Of a DNA stretch of 64,000 nt, positions 1 through 29,220 are shown piece after piece (within the stretch, counting starts at the first letter, position 1; the number at the start of each line of letters is the position of its first letter). The DNA is from Congeria kusceri. Its lineage: Eukaryota > Mollusca > Bivalvia > Myida > Dreissenidae. The position numbers were made by a program, and so were the translations under genes. The stretch is taken from NCBI GenBank assembly GCA_027627225.1, contig CM051025.1, positions 58,439,681 to 58,503,680 on the forward strand, in the 5' to 3' direction. Under the pieces are notes generated by a model. That model was not told the DNA's origin and did not search any database. It saw nothing but the letters and a program-made list of their open reading frames with translations.

Positions 1-16781
<16,781 letters not shown>

Positions 16782-16999
16782 CTGAAACATGCAAGCAGGG
16801 ATTTCAATAGATACAGAACCCTGCTTTTTGACGCAAGCACATTGCAATTTACATGTTTTTTATTGGAGCAAATAATCTGCCTTGCATCAGTTCGCTGCAT
16901 CGTTTTCCATTTGCCAACTTCAAAAACAAGAAAAGTGCAAATACTACAAAAACCAAATTTTTCTAACGAAATGCATAAAAGTCAGCATAATAATGAAAG

Positions 17000-18400
17000 A
17001 AAGTTCTGGGTGCCATATGCATTCCTAAGCAAGGTCTCTTTATAAGTTATCAATGTATGAATTTTCATTAAAATATCGCAATGCGTTCTAAAGTTATTGA
17101 GCGGAAACCATTTTTCTATTTTTAGTAATGGAGACCTTGACCCCACCCACCCTATATGCAATCCCAAGTGAGGTCTCGATATAAGGTATCTACGTATGAA
17201 GTTTCATTAAAATAGCTCGATGCGTTGTCAAGTTATTGAGCGAAAACCGATTTTCTATTCTTAGTAATGGTGACCTTGACCTTGACCCCACCCACCACAT
17301 TTGCAATCCCAAGAAAAGTTCCAATATAAGGTATCTATATATGAAGTTCATTAAAATATACTGATGCGTTCTTAAGTTATTAAGCGGAAAACATTTTCTA
17401 CTTTAAGTAACTGTCACCTTGACCTGGACCACACCCATCTCATAAGCAAACTCAAGCAAGGCTTTGATATAAGGGTATATATGTATGAAGTTTCATTAAA
17501 ATATCTCAATGCGTTCTGAAGTTATTGAGCAGAAACCGTTTTTCTATTTTTGGTATGGTTACTTTGACCTTTACCCCACCCACCCCATATGCAATCCCAA
17601 GCAAGGTCTCGATATAAGTTATCTACGTATGAAGTTTCATTCAAATATCTCCATGCTTTCTCAAGTTATTGGAGCGGACACCGTTTTTCTATTTTTAGCA
17701 ACAATGACCTTAACCCCACCCTCGCAATTGAAAGCGAGGTCTCGATAAGAGGTATTTATGTATGAAATTTCATTAAAATATCTCAATCCGTTCTCGAGTT
17801 AATGAGCAAAAACCATTTTCCTATTTTAGTAACAGTGACCTTGACCTTGACCCCACCCACCCAATATACAATTGCAAGCTAGGTCTCAATATAAGGTATC
17901 TATGTATGAAGTTTCATGAAAATATCTTGATGCCTTCTCAAGTTATTGAGCCGAAACTGTTTCTCTATTTTTAGTAATGGTGACCTTGACCTTTACCCCA
18001 CCCACCCCATATGTAATCCCAAGCAAGGTCTTGATATGAGGTATCTATGTATGAAGTTTCATTAAATATTTTGATGCCTTCTCAAGTTATTGAGTGGAAA
18101 CTGTTTTTCTATTTTTAGTAATGGTGACCGTGACCTTTACCCCACCCACCCCATATGCAATCCCAAGCGAGGTCTCGATAGAAGGTATCTATGTACGAAG
18201 TTTCATCAAAATATCTCGATGCGTTCTCAAGTTATTGAGCGGAAGCTGTTTTTCTATTTTTTAGCAACTGTGACCTTGACCACACCCACCCCATATGCAA
18301 TCCCAAGCGAGGTCTCGATAAAAGGTATCTATGTTTAAAGTTTCATTAAAATATCTCAATGCGTTCTCGAGTTAGAGAGCGGAAACAAAAAGTTGACGCT
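17000..18400. repeat. Tandem array, about 155-bp unit, about 9 copies
   Basis: Monomers contain tgaccttgacc, ccacccaccccatatgcaat, gaagtttcattaaaatatct and ttctcaagttattgagcgga. Coding-like open frames here repeat the same peptide and are not genes. Confidence 0.92.
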
Positions 18401-18419
18401 GCCCGCCCAACGACATACC

Positions 18420-19985
18420 CCAAACTAATAACCTAAATTTTTCTTTGAAAAATTTTGTTTAAAATTTAAATTTGGTTAAAAAAAAGAAATAATAATTTGG
18501 CATCATACTAATGGTGTTTTTTGCACTTTTGTGTTCTTAAACTTCATTATCACAAATTTTCATTTGCTGAGCATTTACAAAATATGCAGAAATACAATTC
18601 CTGTGACTTCAGTATTTTGACCCCTGAAATGTTCATGTTGACCCCTAAACATTTCAAGCCAGGGCTCAATTGACTACAGATTGTCAAAATCTACTGAAAT
18701 CTCTGATTCAACAACAATAGTATTGCTCTGATATGACAACAGTGACACTCACGAACTTTTAATTGCATAATTATGGGCTTGAATGATGTCATCCTTTTTT
18801 TTCATGCACATGTTTCACGTTTATTGATAACATAATAAATTTTCATTTAAATACTTGTACATCAATTTAACTTGATTCCAGTGGGGAAACTTATATATTC
18901 ATTGTAATGGATTTATAATATATTCATGCATAAAAGTAAGTGCAAGGTTAGTTTATCGAACCTATATTACTCACATTAAGCATATGGTATTTTACTGTTT
19001 TTAAATTCAATTAAATTGCAAAATTAAGTCAGCAAAACAACAATAACAGAAGAATAGTGTTTGCAGTTGGACTAAATCAAACACCTTATGTTTAAATACA
19101 AAAATTAACATATTGTCAGAGTTTACCTAGCATATATCTTCGAGGTCTTCAAAAGTTTATATTTTATGGAAATTGATGCACATTGTAAGTTTAACCAGTA
19201 TCGCATATGTCCGGCATTCTATAGTTGATATTTGATATGGGAGTTTAACCACCAGTAAGTTGTGAGTACTTAAATAAATGTCCTATGACCTTGAAGGTAA
19301 TTATTATTTTGATATGGGAGTTTAACCACCAGTAAGTTGTGAGTACTTAAATAAATGTCCTATGACCTTGAAGGTAATTATTATTATAGAACAGAACCAT
19401 ATTATTAGGATATTAAAATTTGAATAATTCTTACAACAAAATGTGCGAAAAATCACCTTTAACAAGTGTTATGATGACAACGTTACTAGTATTTGTAACT
19501 TAAAATTACTTTCTGTCTGCAGTTTTGATTATAGTATATATCCCCAGCTACCAACCAAATAATGCTTTATACACATCTGAATGTTAAGTATTTCAATAAC
19601 ACGCACTTCACTACCATCCAGATGATCCTATGTGGTTATCCACCCGTCTTAAATCAGTTAACTTTAAGTGTATGAGACTGTTACGAGCAACATTACTGTG
19701 TACTGTCAATAAGACAGATTTTTGTTAGATTAATACCTCGGCAATAAGGTCAATACATCACCACCACCACCCTCCCAACAAAATAATAATTCAAAAATGG
19801 CATTGCCATGTTAAACATCAGCCAATAACTCAAACTCTCTACATGTTAAACATAAATATGACATGCCAACATGTCCACCAGTCACACTTTGACAAGTAAT
19901 CAGTGTAATCAATTATGATACCAATTATTATACGAACAGTTTCACAGTTTTGGGTTCGAAACAACATTTCTTTAAAAATATAATC
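18420..19985. other. Upstream FRY region, mostly featureless
   Basis: AT-rich. It includes a 77-bp direct duplication at 19234-19387 (unit starts gatatgggagtttaaccacc). I see no FRY exon here. Confidence 0.5.
19234..19387. repeat. Tandem duplication, 77 bp x 2
   Basis: Two almost identical units with cctatgaccttgaaggtaat. Confidence 0.9.
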
Positions 19986-20178
19986 GAGGCGCGTCGTGGG
20001 AAAACCGGACTTAATGCATGAATGTAAAGTGTCGTCCCGGATTAGCCTGTGCAGTCCACTAATCCAGGATGGCACTTTCCGATTTTATGGTATTTTCTGT
20101 TTCAAGAAAGTCTCTTCTAAACATAAATCCACTGTAGGCAGAAAGTGCCGTCCTGGATTAGCCTTTGCGGACTACTGT
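19986..20178. mobile_element. Palindromic MITE, copy 4, right end missing
   Basis: Starts GAGGCGCGTCGTGGG like the others, but stops after the second inner palindrome, so the right TIR is lost. Confidence 0.82.
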
Positions 20179-20470
20179 AGTTTTGGTTGCACAACATAAT
20201 TATTTGGATATTTATTGTGCCTTTTTGCGTAACAAATTACTAGGGTATAGTTACCATGTAAAAAAAAAATCTAAAAAATAACAGATATTCGTCAATAGTA
20301 AAATTATCTTTGCACAAGCAGCATGCTTTTTAGACCTTGAAATATGAACAATAAAGGTATTATAGAACCGGAAAAAAGTCAGGTTTAGACAATTATTTCT
20401 CTCAGCCCAAAACTGTGAAACTGCACATTTATCACTTAAATGCTATATTTTTTCATGGTGTGCAAGTATA

Positions 20471-21490
20471 GTGCGTTTGGTTTGACCTGGCACCTCATGA
20501 ATAATCCGTTTAATTCCATAACAATACTAATTTAGATCCTAAATATCAATACAACAAGATATGGGTCTACCATTTGTTAGACACAGTGCAATTAGAAATT
20601 GGCAGCCTAATGGTAGAAAGCAAATTTACACGTCCCTTGGATGAGGGTTCGAATCTGGTATTCCAATATGTCTTTTTTGTCTAGTAAATAGTTATGATAT
20701 ACATTTTTTATGGTTGATAAACTTTATTATGTTAAAATGATTGCTTTGTAACACGTTTGTAGCACGTTTTAGATAAAAAGCGTAAACAAAAGATATATTT
20801 GATATGTTGCACTAAACAACACAGCTTTTTCATAAACTGGTTGCTTACATTTTTAAGAAACAAAATGAATGCCCTTATATTCAGCAGACATTTGGTGCTA
20901 CTGGCGTCTGCAGTAAAAAATTCTCAGAATGCAACAAGAACCAAAGGTAAGAGGAAAACTAACGTCTAGAGCATCGCCCGTTAATAAATTGAACAAAATC
21001 ATCATTAACTGGCGATATAATAATATGGCCCTCAGCAAAACAGACAATATACAATGTTCTTGCAATGGTATTCTACAGAGACATTTATGGAAGAGCAATG
21101 ACGGATCTGCTCCATATCTTATTAATTATTATGCGAAATAAAGAAGAATAAATGCACACACATCTAAAAGATAGAATAACACAGTAAAATAAAACAGTAT
21201 AAATACAAAAATCAGACTCTGGATAGAAACAGCATTGGTTAAATAAAACTATTCCAAAACTGGAAAAAAAATGAAAAATTTGGACTCGAACCAGTGATGC
21301 CGTGTTGACGTAGTTGGTGATTTTCCAACTTACGTACTGAGCCACAGAGGCATGCAGTACGGTTGTCGGATTGGAAGCAAAAAGTTACATTGTATTTTTA
21401 TAACTGTCCTCGTATAAACTTATGAAAACTGCCGAACATTTCCCAAATGCCATCGAAGATTAATGAGGTGCCGTGTCAAACCCAACACAC
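20471..21490. mobile_element. 1-kb inverted-repeat element with tRNA-like units facing inward
   Basis: Arms 20471-20502 and 21459-21490 are inverted copies (27 of 32 positions match). Inside each arm is a tRNA-like unit. On the plus strand (about 20592-20660) it has box B ggttcgaatct. On the minus strand (about 21290-21352) it has box A tggctcagtacg and box B ggttcgagtcc. I cannot name the family. Confidence 0.55.
21290..21352 (-). repeat. tRNA-like unit (SINE head)
   Basis: Box A tggctcagtacg, stem gttgg/ccaac and box B ggttcgagtcc are present, but the loop and spacing do not fit a functional tRNA. Confidence 0.5.
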
Positions 21491-21861
21491 TTTATCATGT
21501 TCATCGTATATTGTTTTTACAAAATATGATTTTATGTAACGAATACATACATATTCAGAAAACTCATTTTGGGTAAGTTTCTACTACCTTCAAATATGGA
21601 CTATAGAATCATGTGGTTGCTTAGCTAACATTATATTAATACAACGCGCACAGATGCATCATTCAACCATGTGTTGGTAGTTACTAGACAACGTGATGGA
21701 TGAATACATTTAGTAATAAGGTCTTGATTGGTGATCTGAACAATGGTAACTATTTTTTTGACGATCGAGTCCGGGTTTTAAAGAAGCAGTCCAGAATTAT
21801 ATAAAATAAAATAAAAACTTTGCAGAAAGGTTTTCTAATGGTCATGTAACCAAACAAAATA

Positions 21862-21915
21862 CAACAAGAGGGCCATGATGGCCCAAAGCGCTCACCTGAG
21901 TCTGAGAGCAATGGC
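21862..21915. repeat. Left end of a dispersed repeat (agggccatgatggccc type)
   Basis: The text caagagggccatgatggccc followed by gctcacctgag recurs in related form at 26980-27015. A possible right end, gggtgctcaggtgagctata, is at about 25580-25605, with nested insertions between. Confidence 0.5.
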
Positions 21916-22379
21916 GACCATTAGGGATGCAACAGTACCCGTAAATACCCGAATTCTCGATACTATTAAAACCCATTTTGCATGGCATTAACATATCGGG
22001 GAGATACAAAAAAACATGGAAATAATTCTATAAAACCACATAAAGAGCTTATGATTGGATACTACCATCTTTTTTTCACATACCGGTATATGTTTGAATT
22101 AAAAAAATAAATAATTTATTAACACCAGTACACAGACTGATTTGATGTCAGTTCAACTTAGCGTATCAATGATTGACATATTGTTCTGTATTGTTGTTTT
22201 CAAAAAAAAATTATTCTGTTTGCAACCAAGTCCATAAGCACTGATAAACCTTTTCGGGTTCGAAACTGGTACATACAGTGACCTCTATAGTTACTACAAT
22301 CTATGAAAACTTCCTAAATATCATCATAATGGCACCATATAAATGTATCAAACCAAGTAGACTATTCTGGCTTTGCAAT

Positions 22380-22680
22380 CCCGTCTAGCTCAGTTCATAG
22401 AGTACTATACTCTCAATCATGGGTTCTTGAGTTCGAGCCCCAGCCCGGCCACATAAATTGTGTTTGGATTGGTCATGAAATAATTTCTACGGCCATTCTC
22501 CCCCTACCTCTGATTCAAGTAGGGCAGTTGTCATTTACTGGCATAAGTATGTGCAATTGGTACTGGTAAACCACTTACATCGGCTTAGTTTGCCCAGAAA
22601 AAGTGTGAGTAGGTTAACTGACCGCCATTGTATCACTGAATGACACTAAATAAGGTGAAAAATCCAAAAAACAAACTTTC
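22380..22680 (+). mobile_element. tRNA-derived SINE, probably a bivalve Meta/BivaMD-type element
   Basis: The head has tagctcagttca and gagttcgagcccc (boxes A and B). The body has ctctgattcaagtagggcag, tactggtaaaccacttac and gtgtgagtaggttaactgac, and the 3' end is A-rich. I recall this body from bivalve SINEs; a library search would settle the family name. Confidence 0.75.
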
Positions 22681-23050
22681 CAAATGTACTCTTAGGAGAA
22701 GGAAAATTTCTAGGTTACTTAGGAATACTTATTGTTAACATTAACAACCATACAACTATGAATATTTTCAGATTAAATTATAAATTATTAATAAATATAA
22801 AACCTTTAAGTTGTTTTGCATAAAAACTTACTAATAATTTTGAGTCAATGACACCCATAGAGACGAACTTTCCAAATGAACTCTTAGGAAAAGTGAAATG
22901 TCTATGTTATATAGGAATACTCATTGTTAGCTCATTGTTAAGAACCATACACCTATCAAAATTGTCAGATTAAATAATAAATAACTATACAACCTTTTAG
23001 CTGATTGGTGTAAAAACTTACTAATAATCACACCAATTTTGAGTCAAAAC
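22676..23050. repeat. Diverged duplication, about 190 bp x 2
   Basis: The text aactttccaaatg-actctta followed by ttaggaatact recurs about 190 bp later with many changes. Confidence 0.65.
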
Positions 23051-23266
23051 AGTGTAGGAAGTATTTTTCGATTAAGGAGAAATAATAAATCAGCTACAAA
23101 AATCATGTAATATAATTACTTGAGTTTCCAAAATCCCAATTCAAATGAATAAGTCAGTCCAAAAGTTACATGATTAAATGATACTGAATAAGTTACTAAC
23201 TAAACAGTCCGAAAACTACAGAAAATAATTAACCCTTTCATGCACTAGATCACATGATATTAATCC

Positions 23267-25211
23267 TATAGGCCTTTCCCAAAACTAGGTTACTTCCCTT
23301 GCGTAATCACGAGTGATGTCCCCTGTTCACTTCCGGCGACGTTTATTGATTATAAGGCGGGATAAGCGTATTGATATTTACCGAAAAACATGTAAAATAT
23401 TTGATTTTCAATCTTAAAATTGTGTTGGTGTCGTAAAAATAAATTTACAAATATCAACATTCGTATATAATATACATCATTGTACTTTATTTATCAATTT
23501 AATTAAATTATTATTTTGATTTTTAACAATATTGTCCACTCTTCGCAGATTGACAAACAAACTGTACACAGTACGTTTAACGGTTATTATGCAACAAAAC
23601 ACAAAAATAGCGATTTCAGTATCTAAACAACCTATGCCTTCATCATGTATTAAATTTGCATTATTAAATAAAATAAATAACAAGCTGTTTTTAGTAAAAA
23701 GATTTTGCTAAGTAACTCGAAGCTAACATTCTTCTGGAGACAAAAATTACGAAAATAAGGTATCATCACAGAAAGTTTGAGCATAATTCTGATGTTTTTG
23801 ACAGCAACTTCTTATTTGAATTCCATACACATTTGTGTTTAACTTTAAAGCTTTTTTCGTTGCAGATATTCTTGTTGTGTGTTAACTATTATACGGTGCT
23901 TGAACAGGCTCGCTTTAATCTTGAAATATAATGTAACAAAACAACTATCTTTTTAATTGCTGTCAACACAATACTACAATAACTAAAGATGACGTCACTC
24001 CTCATTAAATGTTATAACTGATGTTGTATTAAAAAGATTAAGTAAGTAATTTGTTTAATTTTTGTGTCATGTGTTTAAACAATGTTCATGATTACTTCAT
24101 ATAATCAACGAAACAAATAACACCCAACCCAAATGGGTCTATATGTCACTAGGAAATAGATATGTCGTGAAAATTTTACATAATTCAGAGTAAGTAATTA
24201 ACTAAGCCAACAGAAGAGTCTAATATACGTTTGAATAAATATTTTATACTTGTTGAGTCTGTTTGATCAAGTATTTAGTTTTCCTTCATGTATATAACTC
24301 TGAGATTATTTCTTCATTTCTGTCGGAATCGTGGTAAACAAACAACATTTTATTCTCGCAGCAGCTACGGTAATTCCCGTATGTTTTAGAAAAAAAAACA
24401 CGATGAGCTCTTAAATGTTCACCACCTTTCAATTCTTCAGAATTGAAAATTAAATGCTGTGCTATAGTATTTCACTCTTCAATTTCAACCAATTTATTAA
24501 TTCGAAAAATTGTTTAATGCTTTTAATTATGTTCTGTTCTGTTCAATAAGGTGGCAAAATTTCATAGGGTGATAGGCAAAGAACAACAACGGAGAAAACA
24601 TCATTTTAAAATGTGAGATAAACTTTAATTTTGAGACTCAAACAATGGAGACGAAGTGTGACATTTTAGTTGTCTCTACATGTAGATCTTTATCATCAAT
24701 GCATTACGCAATTGCACGGATTAGCGGTATTGTTCAAAGGGCAATTTGATAAGATCCCAGCAGTTTGTGACTTTGGTATTTTTTTTATGACCCCTTCTTC
24801 AGTCAGATAACTAAGTATCCATTGAGAGAACATGTGGTGGTATTTATGTATGGAAAACAACCGTTTAAGACGAGAGAAAGAGACTACCCCGGTACTTCTT
24901 TTTTCCGGATACCTGTTATACGGACATGTGGCCTTAGTAATGAGTTTAAAACGATACATTATTTAGTTCTAATAATTTATTTTTGTAAGATAATCCTCTA
25001 TGAGTTTTTTTATAATATTTAATCAAAAACATGGTTTTAAAAATTTCCATTACAAGATTTGAAAGCCGCTTGGTCTTAGATCTATACTACTTTATATGGC
25101 AAGCTACGGAAAACGTCGCCCGAAGTCGGGTTTCAAATATGGCGGATGTGAATTCGCAATAACGGGAGGTAATTTCCAAGGGAGATCACCTAGTTTTGGG
25201 AAAGGCCTATA
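23267..25211. mobile_element. DNA transposon, about 1.94 kb, long TIRs
   Basis: The left end ataggcctttcccaaaacta and the right end, reversed, read the same over at least 24 bases before diverging (ggttac versus ggtgat). Inside are only short frames with no recognisable transposase domain, so it is either non-autonomous or decayed. TATA-like bases flank both ends. Confidence 0.75.
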
Positions 25212-25619
25212 TTCTGATTGCTTGTTTACAACATGAATTTTAGCTATTTATTGGTGTTTACATCTTTTTCCTGACTGGATGCCAAGGCAGACAGTGGAAA
25301 AATTTACTGCTGCATACATAGCCAAAATATAGGTCAGAAGCAGGCAATACATGTATTACTATGTGTAATGATGCTGATCTGAAATATAAGTATCAAGTTG
25401 ACACAGAATGATGTATTGATTTTACTGATAAGCAGACTCCACTATCTGGGTTATATCTGTGAATAAAGGGAAATAACACATTTATGGCACTTATTTTCCT
25501 GATTTACTGCATTTACCTCCCTTGACCAGGTGAGTTATTCAGGAATAGATGTATTTGGGGCAAAAAAGGGACAATAACTCGGGTGCTCAGGTGAGCTATA
25601 AACTACGCATTGAAATATG

Positions 25620-26970
25620 TGAATTACTAACATTTTGGTAACTTGCTATCGTCTATTTTCTGAATGCGATAACTGGTGATGACTCTGGAGTAATCAAGCA
25701 TGTACATTATAGTATATTCCGTTCATACCAAGTGCTTTTGAACAATGCCTTTCGTAAATAAGAAACAGATTTTGGACAAATAAACACCATAAACGTTGAT
25801 AAGAACTATTACTAAAATTACGATGTATTGAATTAGACACGGACAGTGGCTTAAATTAAACGAATCAGCATTTTATCATAGCAGAAGGAGAGTAACCCGG
25901 TGGAGATTTCGGGATTTCCAGTAACTTTCTTCCTGTCTGATTTAATTATATAAATTGGATATACACAAATTGTGAAATACTGTGTAAATTTTGAAAAAAA
26001 TCATATTGGGAACCTTTATAAAAATTGTCTATTGGTTGATTTAAACTTTGGTTTTGCAGATGTGCTTGTGTAATAGCATTCCATATTGTTTTAAGAAAAT
26101 CTGTGTCAATATAAGTCCTATGGAAACAAACGAAAATGCCAGCTGCATTGACAATGTGTTGATTTTCCTTTCCAAAAATTACTGGTGATTTATTGCAAAA
26201 ATAATCATATTTTTTACAGTTTTAAAAATATGAATTACAAAAAGTAAAATTCTTTAAATAGAAGTACTTTAATCCTGATGGTATATCAATTTGAAGGCAC
26301 TTATGTTAACTATGAACATTCAAAGTGATTGTCTTTTTACGTCAGCTTGCATAAATGACCGTTTGTGATTAATAAATCTATATTTAGAATTTTATAAAAA
26401 AGTGATGCTTATGTTGTTAATAAAACTTAAAATTATCTTTAATCTGTACTTATTTACTTGTTTTAATAAGCCATTACATAGTGCCAATAGAAAAGAGTAG
26501 GAGAAAACAAATAAAAATAAAATACTTCAATAAAAAACTCCTGATTTTTTTTGAAAAAGTTCCTAAGAAACAAATCATTAATTTTGTTTAGCCTTAAGTA
26601 ATGCTAATGTCTTGACTCTTGAGTGGCATAATAAATGTACAGATCTGATTCAATAAGATTTTCTTTTCTATTTAGTATTAATGATTGCATTTTTTTTACT
26701 TATACACACTGGCTAACAAACATGGTAACTTTTAACAGGCTGAGCAAATAGACTTGACACATTATTTTAGATTGTGTGTGTACTTATGGCCTCCTATGTA
26801 TTAAGATGTTGGACTACAGTCAATTATCATCTGTGTATTGTCACTGATGTGACTGTCACTTCAAAATACATGTTCGTTTTGATACCAAAAGATATTTTCC
26901 CTGATCTCTTGAATTCTGAAAATGAATTTCAAAATGTGGCACTTGGGGGGATACTGCTACAGATTCTGTC
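25620..26970. other. Intergenic, no feature seen
   Basis: AT-rich with short open frames of unrecognised sequence. Confidence 0.5.
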
Positions 26971-26974
26971 AGTA

Positions 26975-29220
26975 GCAACAAGAGGGCCCTGAGGGCACTA
27001 GGACGCTCACCTGAGACCTTGTAACCCAATAGGAATTTGCATCCCCGAGGTGTGGCTTATTTTTATACCAGGTGCATAATTTGAACAATCTTGAACAAAC
27101 CTCTGGGCCTTTCAGTTTCAGGTAAAGATTTTTAAAGTCATTTTGCTATTTTAGTCTATATAAACCATGTGACAGGCATAATTTAAACATTATTTGTAGA
27201 GGACCACTATACAATGTTACATACCATGAAACCTTTAAGTCTTTCGGTTTCAGGAGAGAAGAATTTTAAAGTTTTGCTATTTAAATCTATATAAACCATG
27301 TGACCCCTGAGGTGTGGTCATTTTTTATCCATGGGGCATAACCTGAACAATCTTTGTTGAGGACCACTATAGGAGGTTACATACGAAATGCGAAACCTCT
27401 GGGCCTTGCGGTTTCAGAGGAGAAATTTTTTAAAGACATTTTGCTATTTAAGTTTATATAAACCATGTGACCCCCGGGTCGTGGCCAGTTTTAACCACAG
27501 GGGCATAATTTGAACAATCTTTGTAGAGGACCACTATACGATGTTACATACCAAATACGAAACCTCTAGGTCTTTCGGTTTTTGAGGAGAAGATTTTTTA
27601 AGTCATGTCGCTATTTAAGTCTATATAAATCATGTGACCCCCGGGGCGTGGTCAGTTTTTACCCCAGGGGCATAAATTAAACATAATTTGTAGAGGACAA
27701 CTATAGGATGTTACATACCAAATATAAAACATCTGGGCCTTGCGGTTTCAGAGAAGAAGATTTTTAAAGTCATTTTGCTATATATTCTACATAAATCATG
27801 TGACCCCCGGGGCGTGGCCTGTTTTGACCCCAGGGGCATAATTTGAACAAACTTTGTAAAGGACAACTAAAGGATACTACATAACAAATACGAAACCTCT
27901 GGGCTGTGCAGTTTCAGAGAAGATTTTTAAGTCATTTTGCTATACATTCTATATAAACCATGTGACTCCCTGGGGCGTGGCCCATTTTGACCCCAGGGGC
28001 ATAATTTGAACAATCTTTGTAGAGAACCACTACAGGATGTTACATACCAAATATGAAACCTCTGGGCTGTGCAGTTTCAGAGAAGAAGATTTTTAAAGTT
28101 TACACTTTTTAAATATATTTTTAGCTCCGGTGACCTACATACCATAAATGTCCTTATTGACGCCCATGCCCTAATAGACGCCCATGGGGTATTTTTTGGT
28201 CCCGAAATATATTTGTCGATCTATTTTTTCGAACATTAACGAAAAACTAAAGTTTATTTGGATAGAAACGATTAAATAGACCGCCATATTTATGTATCCG
28301 GAATTGCCTGTATATAAATAAACCTATGCCCCACTATACGGGTTACACGCAACCATATATGACACAAGTGAATGGGACCACAAAAATTCATTACGATATT
28401 ATGAATATTTATTATAAGAACATGTAATAACAGTTTGAGCACGCAAAGCAAGTTTCACGCTTCCCACGTAGAGGTTTCAACAACAAGCATTGTCAAAAGC
28501 AGACAACCAGAATGTTGTGAACAGTGCCATTATTATACATGTACCGTTAGCGTACATGTATTAGCGTTCTAGGTGTAATGCGTTATGAATGACAACCAAA
28601 CAAGAAATACTGTTTTAATGTATTCTGATAAGACAGGGAATATAAATGTAGGCAAATTGTGAGGAAACGTTTTCCTATATTTACCGCTTTTTATATTTTA
28701 TTATTACTAACTGTCCCACATAATTCTGGATAATGTTTTACAACAGGACACATCAGAAATAAATTCTTGACGTTATAACACAAACGTGTCGTGTCAATCG
28801 ACCATATTAATGTAGACAGTACCATCGTGAATTTTCTTATGCGGACAAAGCCCATCGGCCGTATTTAGACTGTACCAATGTGCATTACGTCGTTGGAAAG
28901 TGTGCATACATGAAAACTTGATTTCTGGATAATGGCAGAATGAACAAAAAATGGCTCCATTTAAACGTGCAGGGGTCCTAAAATGACACGTGCCCTGTGC
29001 GTCAAAAAGGGTATTTACGGTATGCAGCGGACCATAACGATTTGAACAACTTTGAAAGATGGTCACCCAATGATCTTTCCTGTCAAATTTGGTGAAAATC
29101 TGCCAAGTGGTTTAGGAGGAGATGTTGTTTGAATGAAAAGTTGACGACAGATGCACTGACACACAGACAACTGGCGATCACAAAAGCTCACCATGAGCAC
29201 TTTGTGCTCAGGAGAGCTAA
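26975..29220. repeat. Tandem-array element, about 180-bp unit, split by a transposon
   Basis: Starts caagagggccctgagggcac-taggacgctcacctgag. About 7 monomers carry gaggaccactatag, catgtgacccccggggcgtgg, gggcataatttgaacaatct and gaaacctctgggcc. The array breaks at 28140 and resumes at 29023, ending with gctcaccatgagcactttgt and gctcaggagagct. Confidence 0.85.
28142..29020. mobile_element. Nested DNA transposon with TA-flanked TIRs
   Basis: 879 bp. The left end CCATAAATGTCC-TTATTGACGC and the right end, reversed, CCGTAAATACCC-TTTTTGACGC are both flanked by TA (28140-28141 and 29021-29022). This fits a TA-targeting (Tc1/mariner/pogo-like) non-autonomous element inserted in the array. Confidence 0.72.

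Noticed and set aside
17509..18338. Open frames with DLYPTHPICNP-type repeats
   Set aside because: They follow the 155-bp tandem array and contain no known domain.
24696..24959. Possible transposase fragment inside the 23267-25211 element
   Set aside because: 87 codons with no recognisable domain or catalytic motif.
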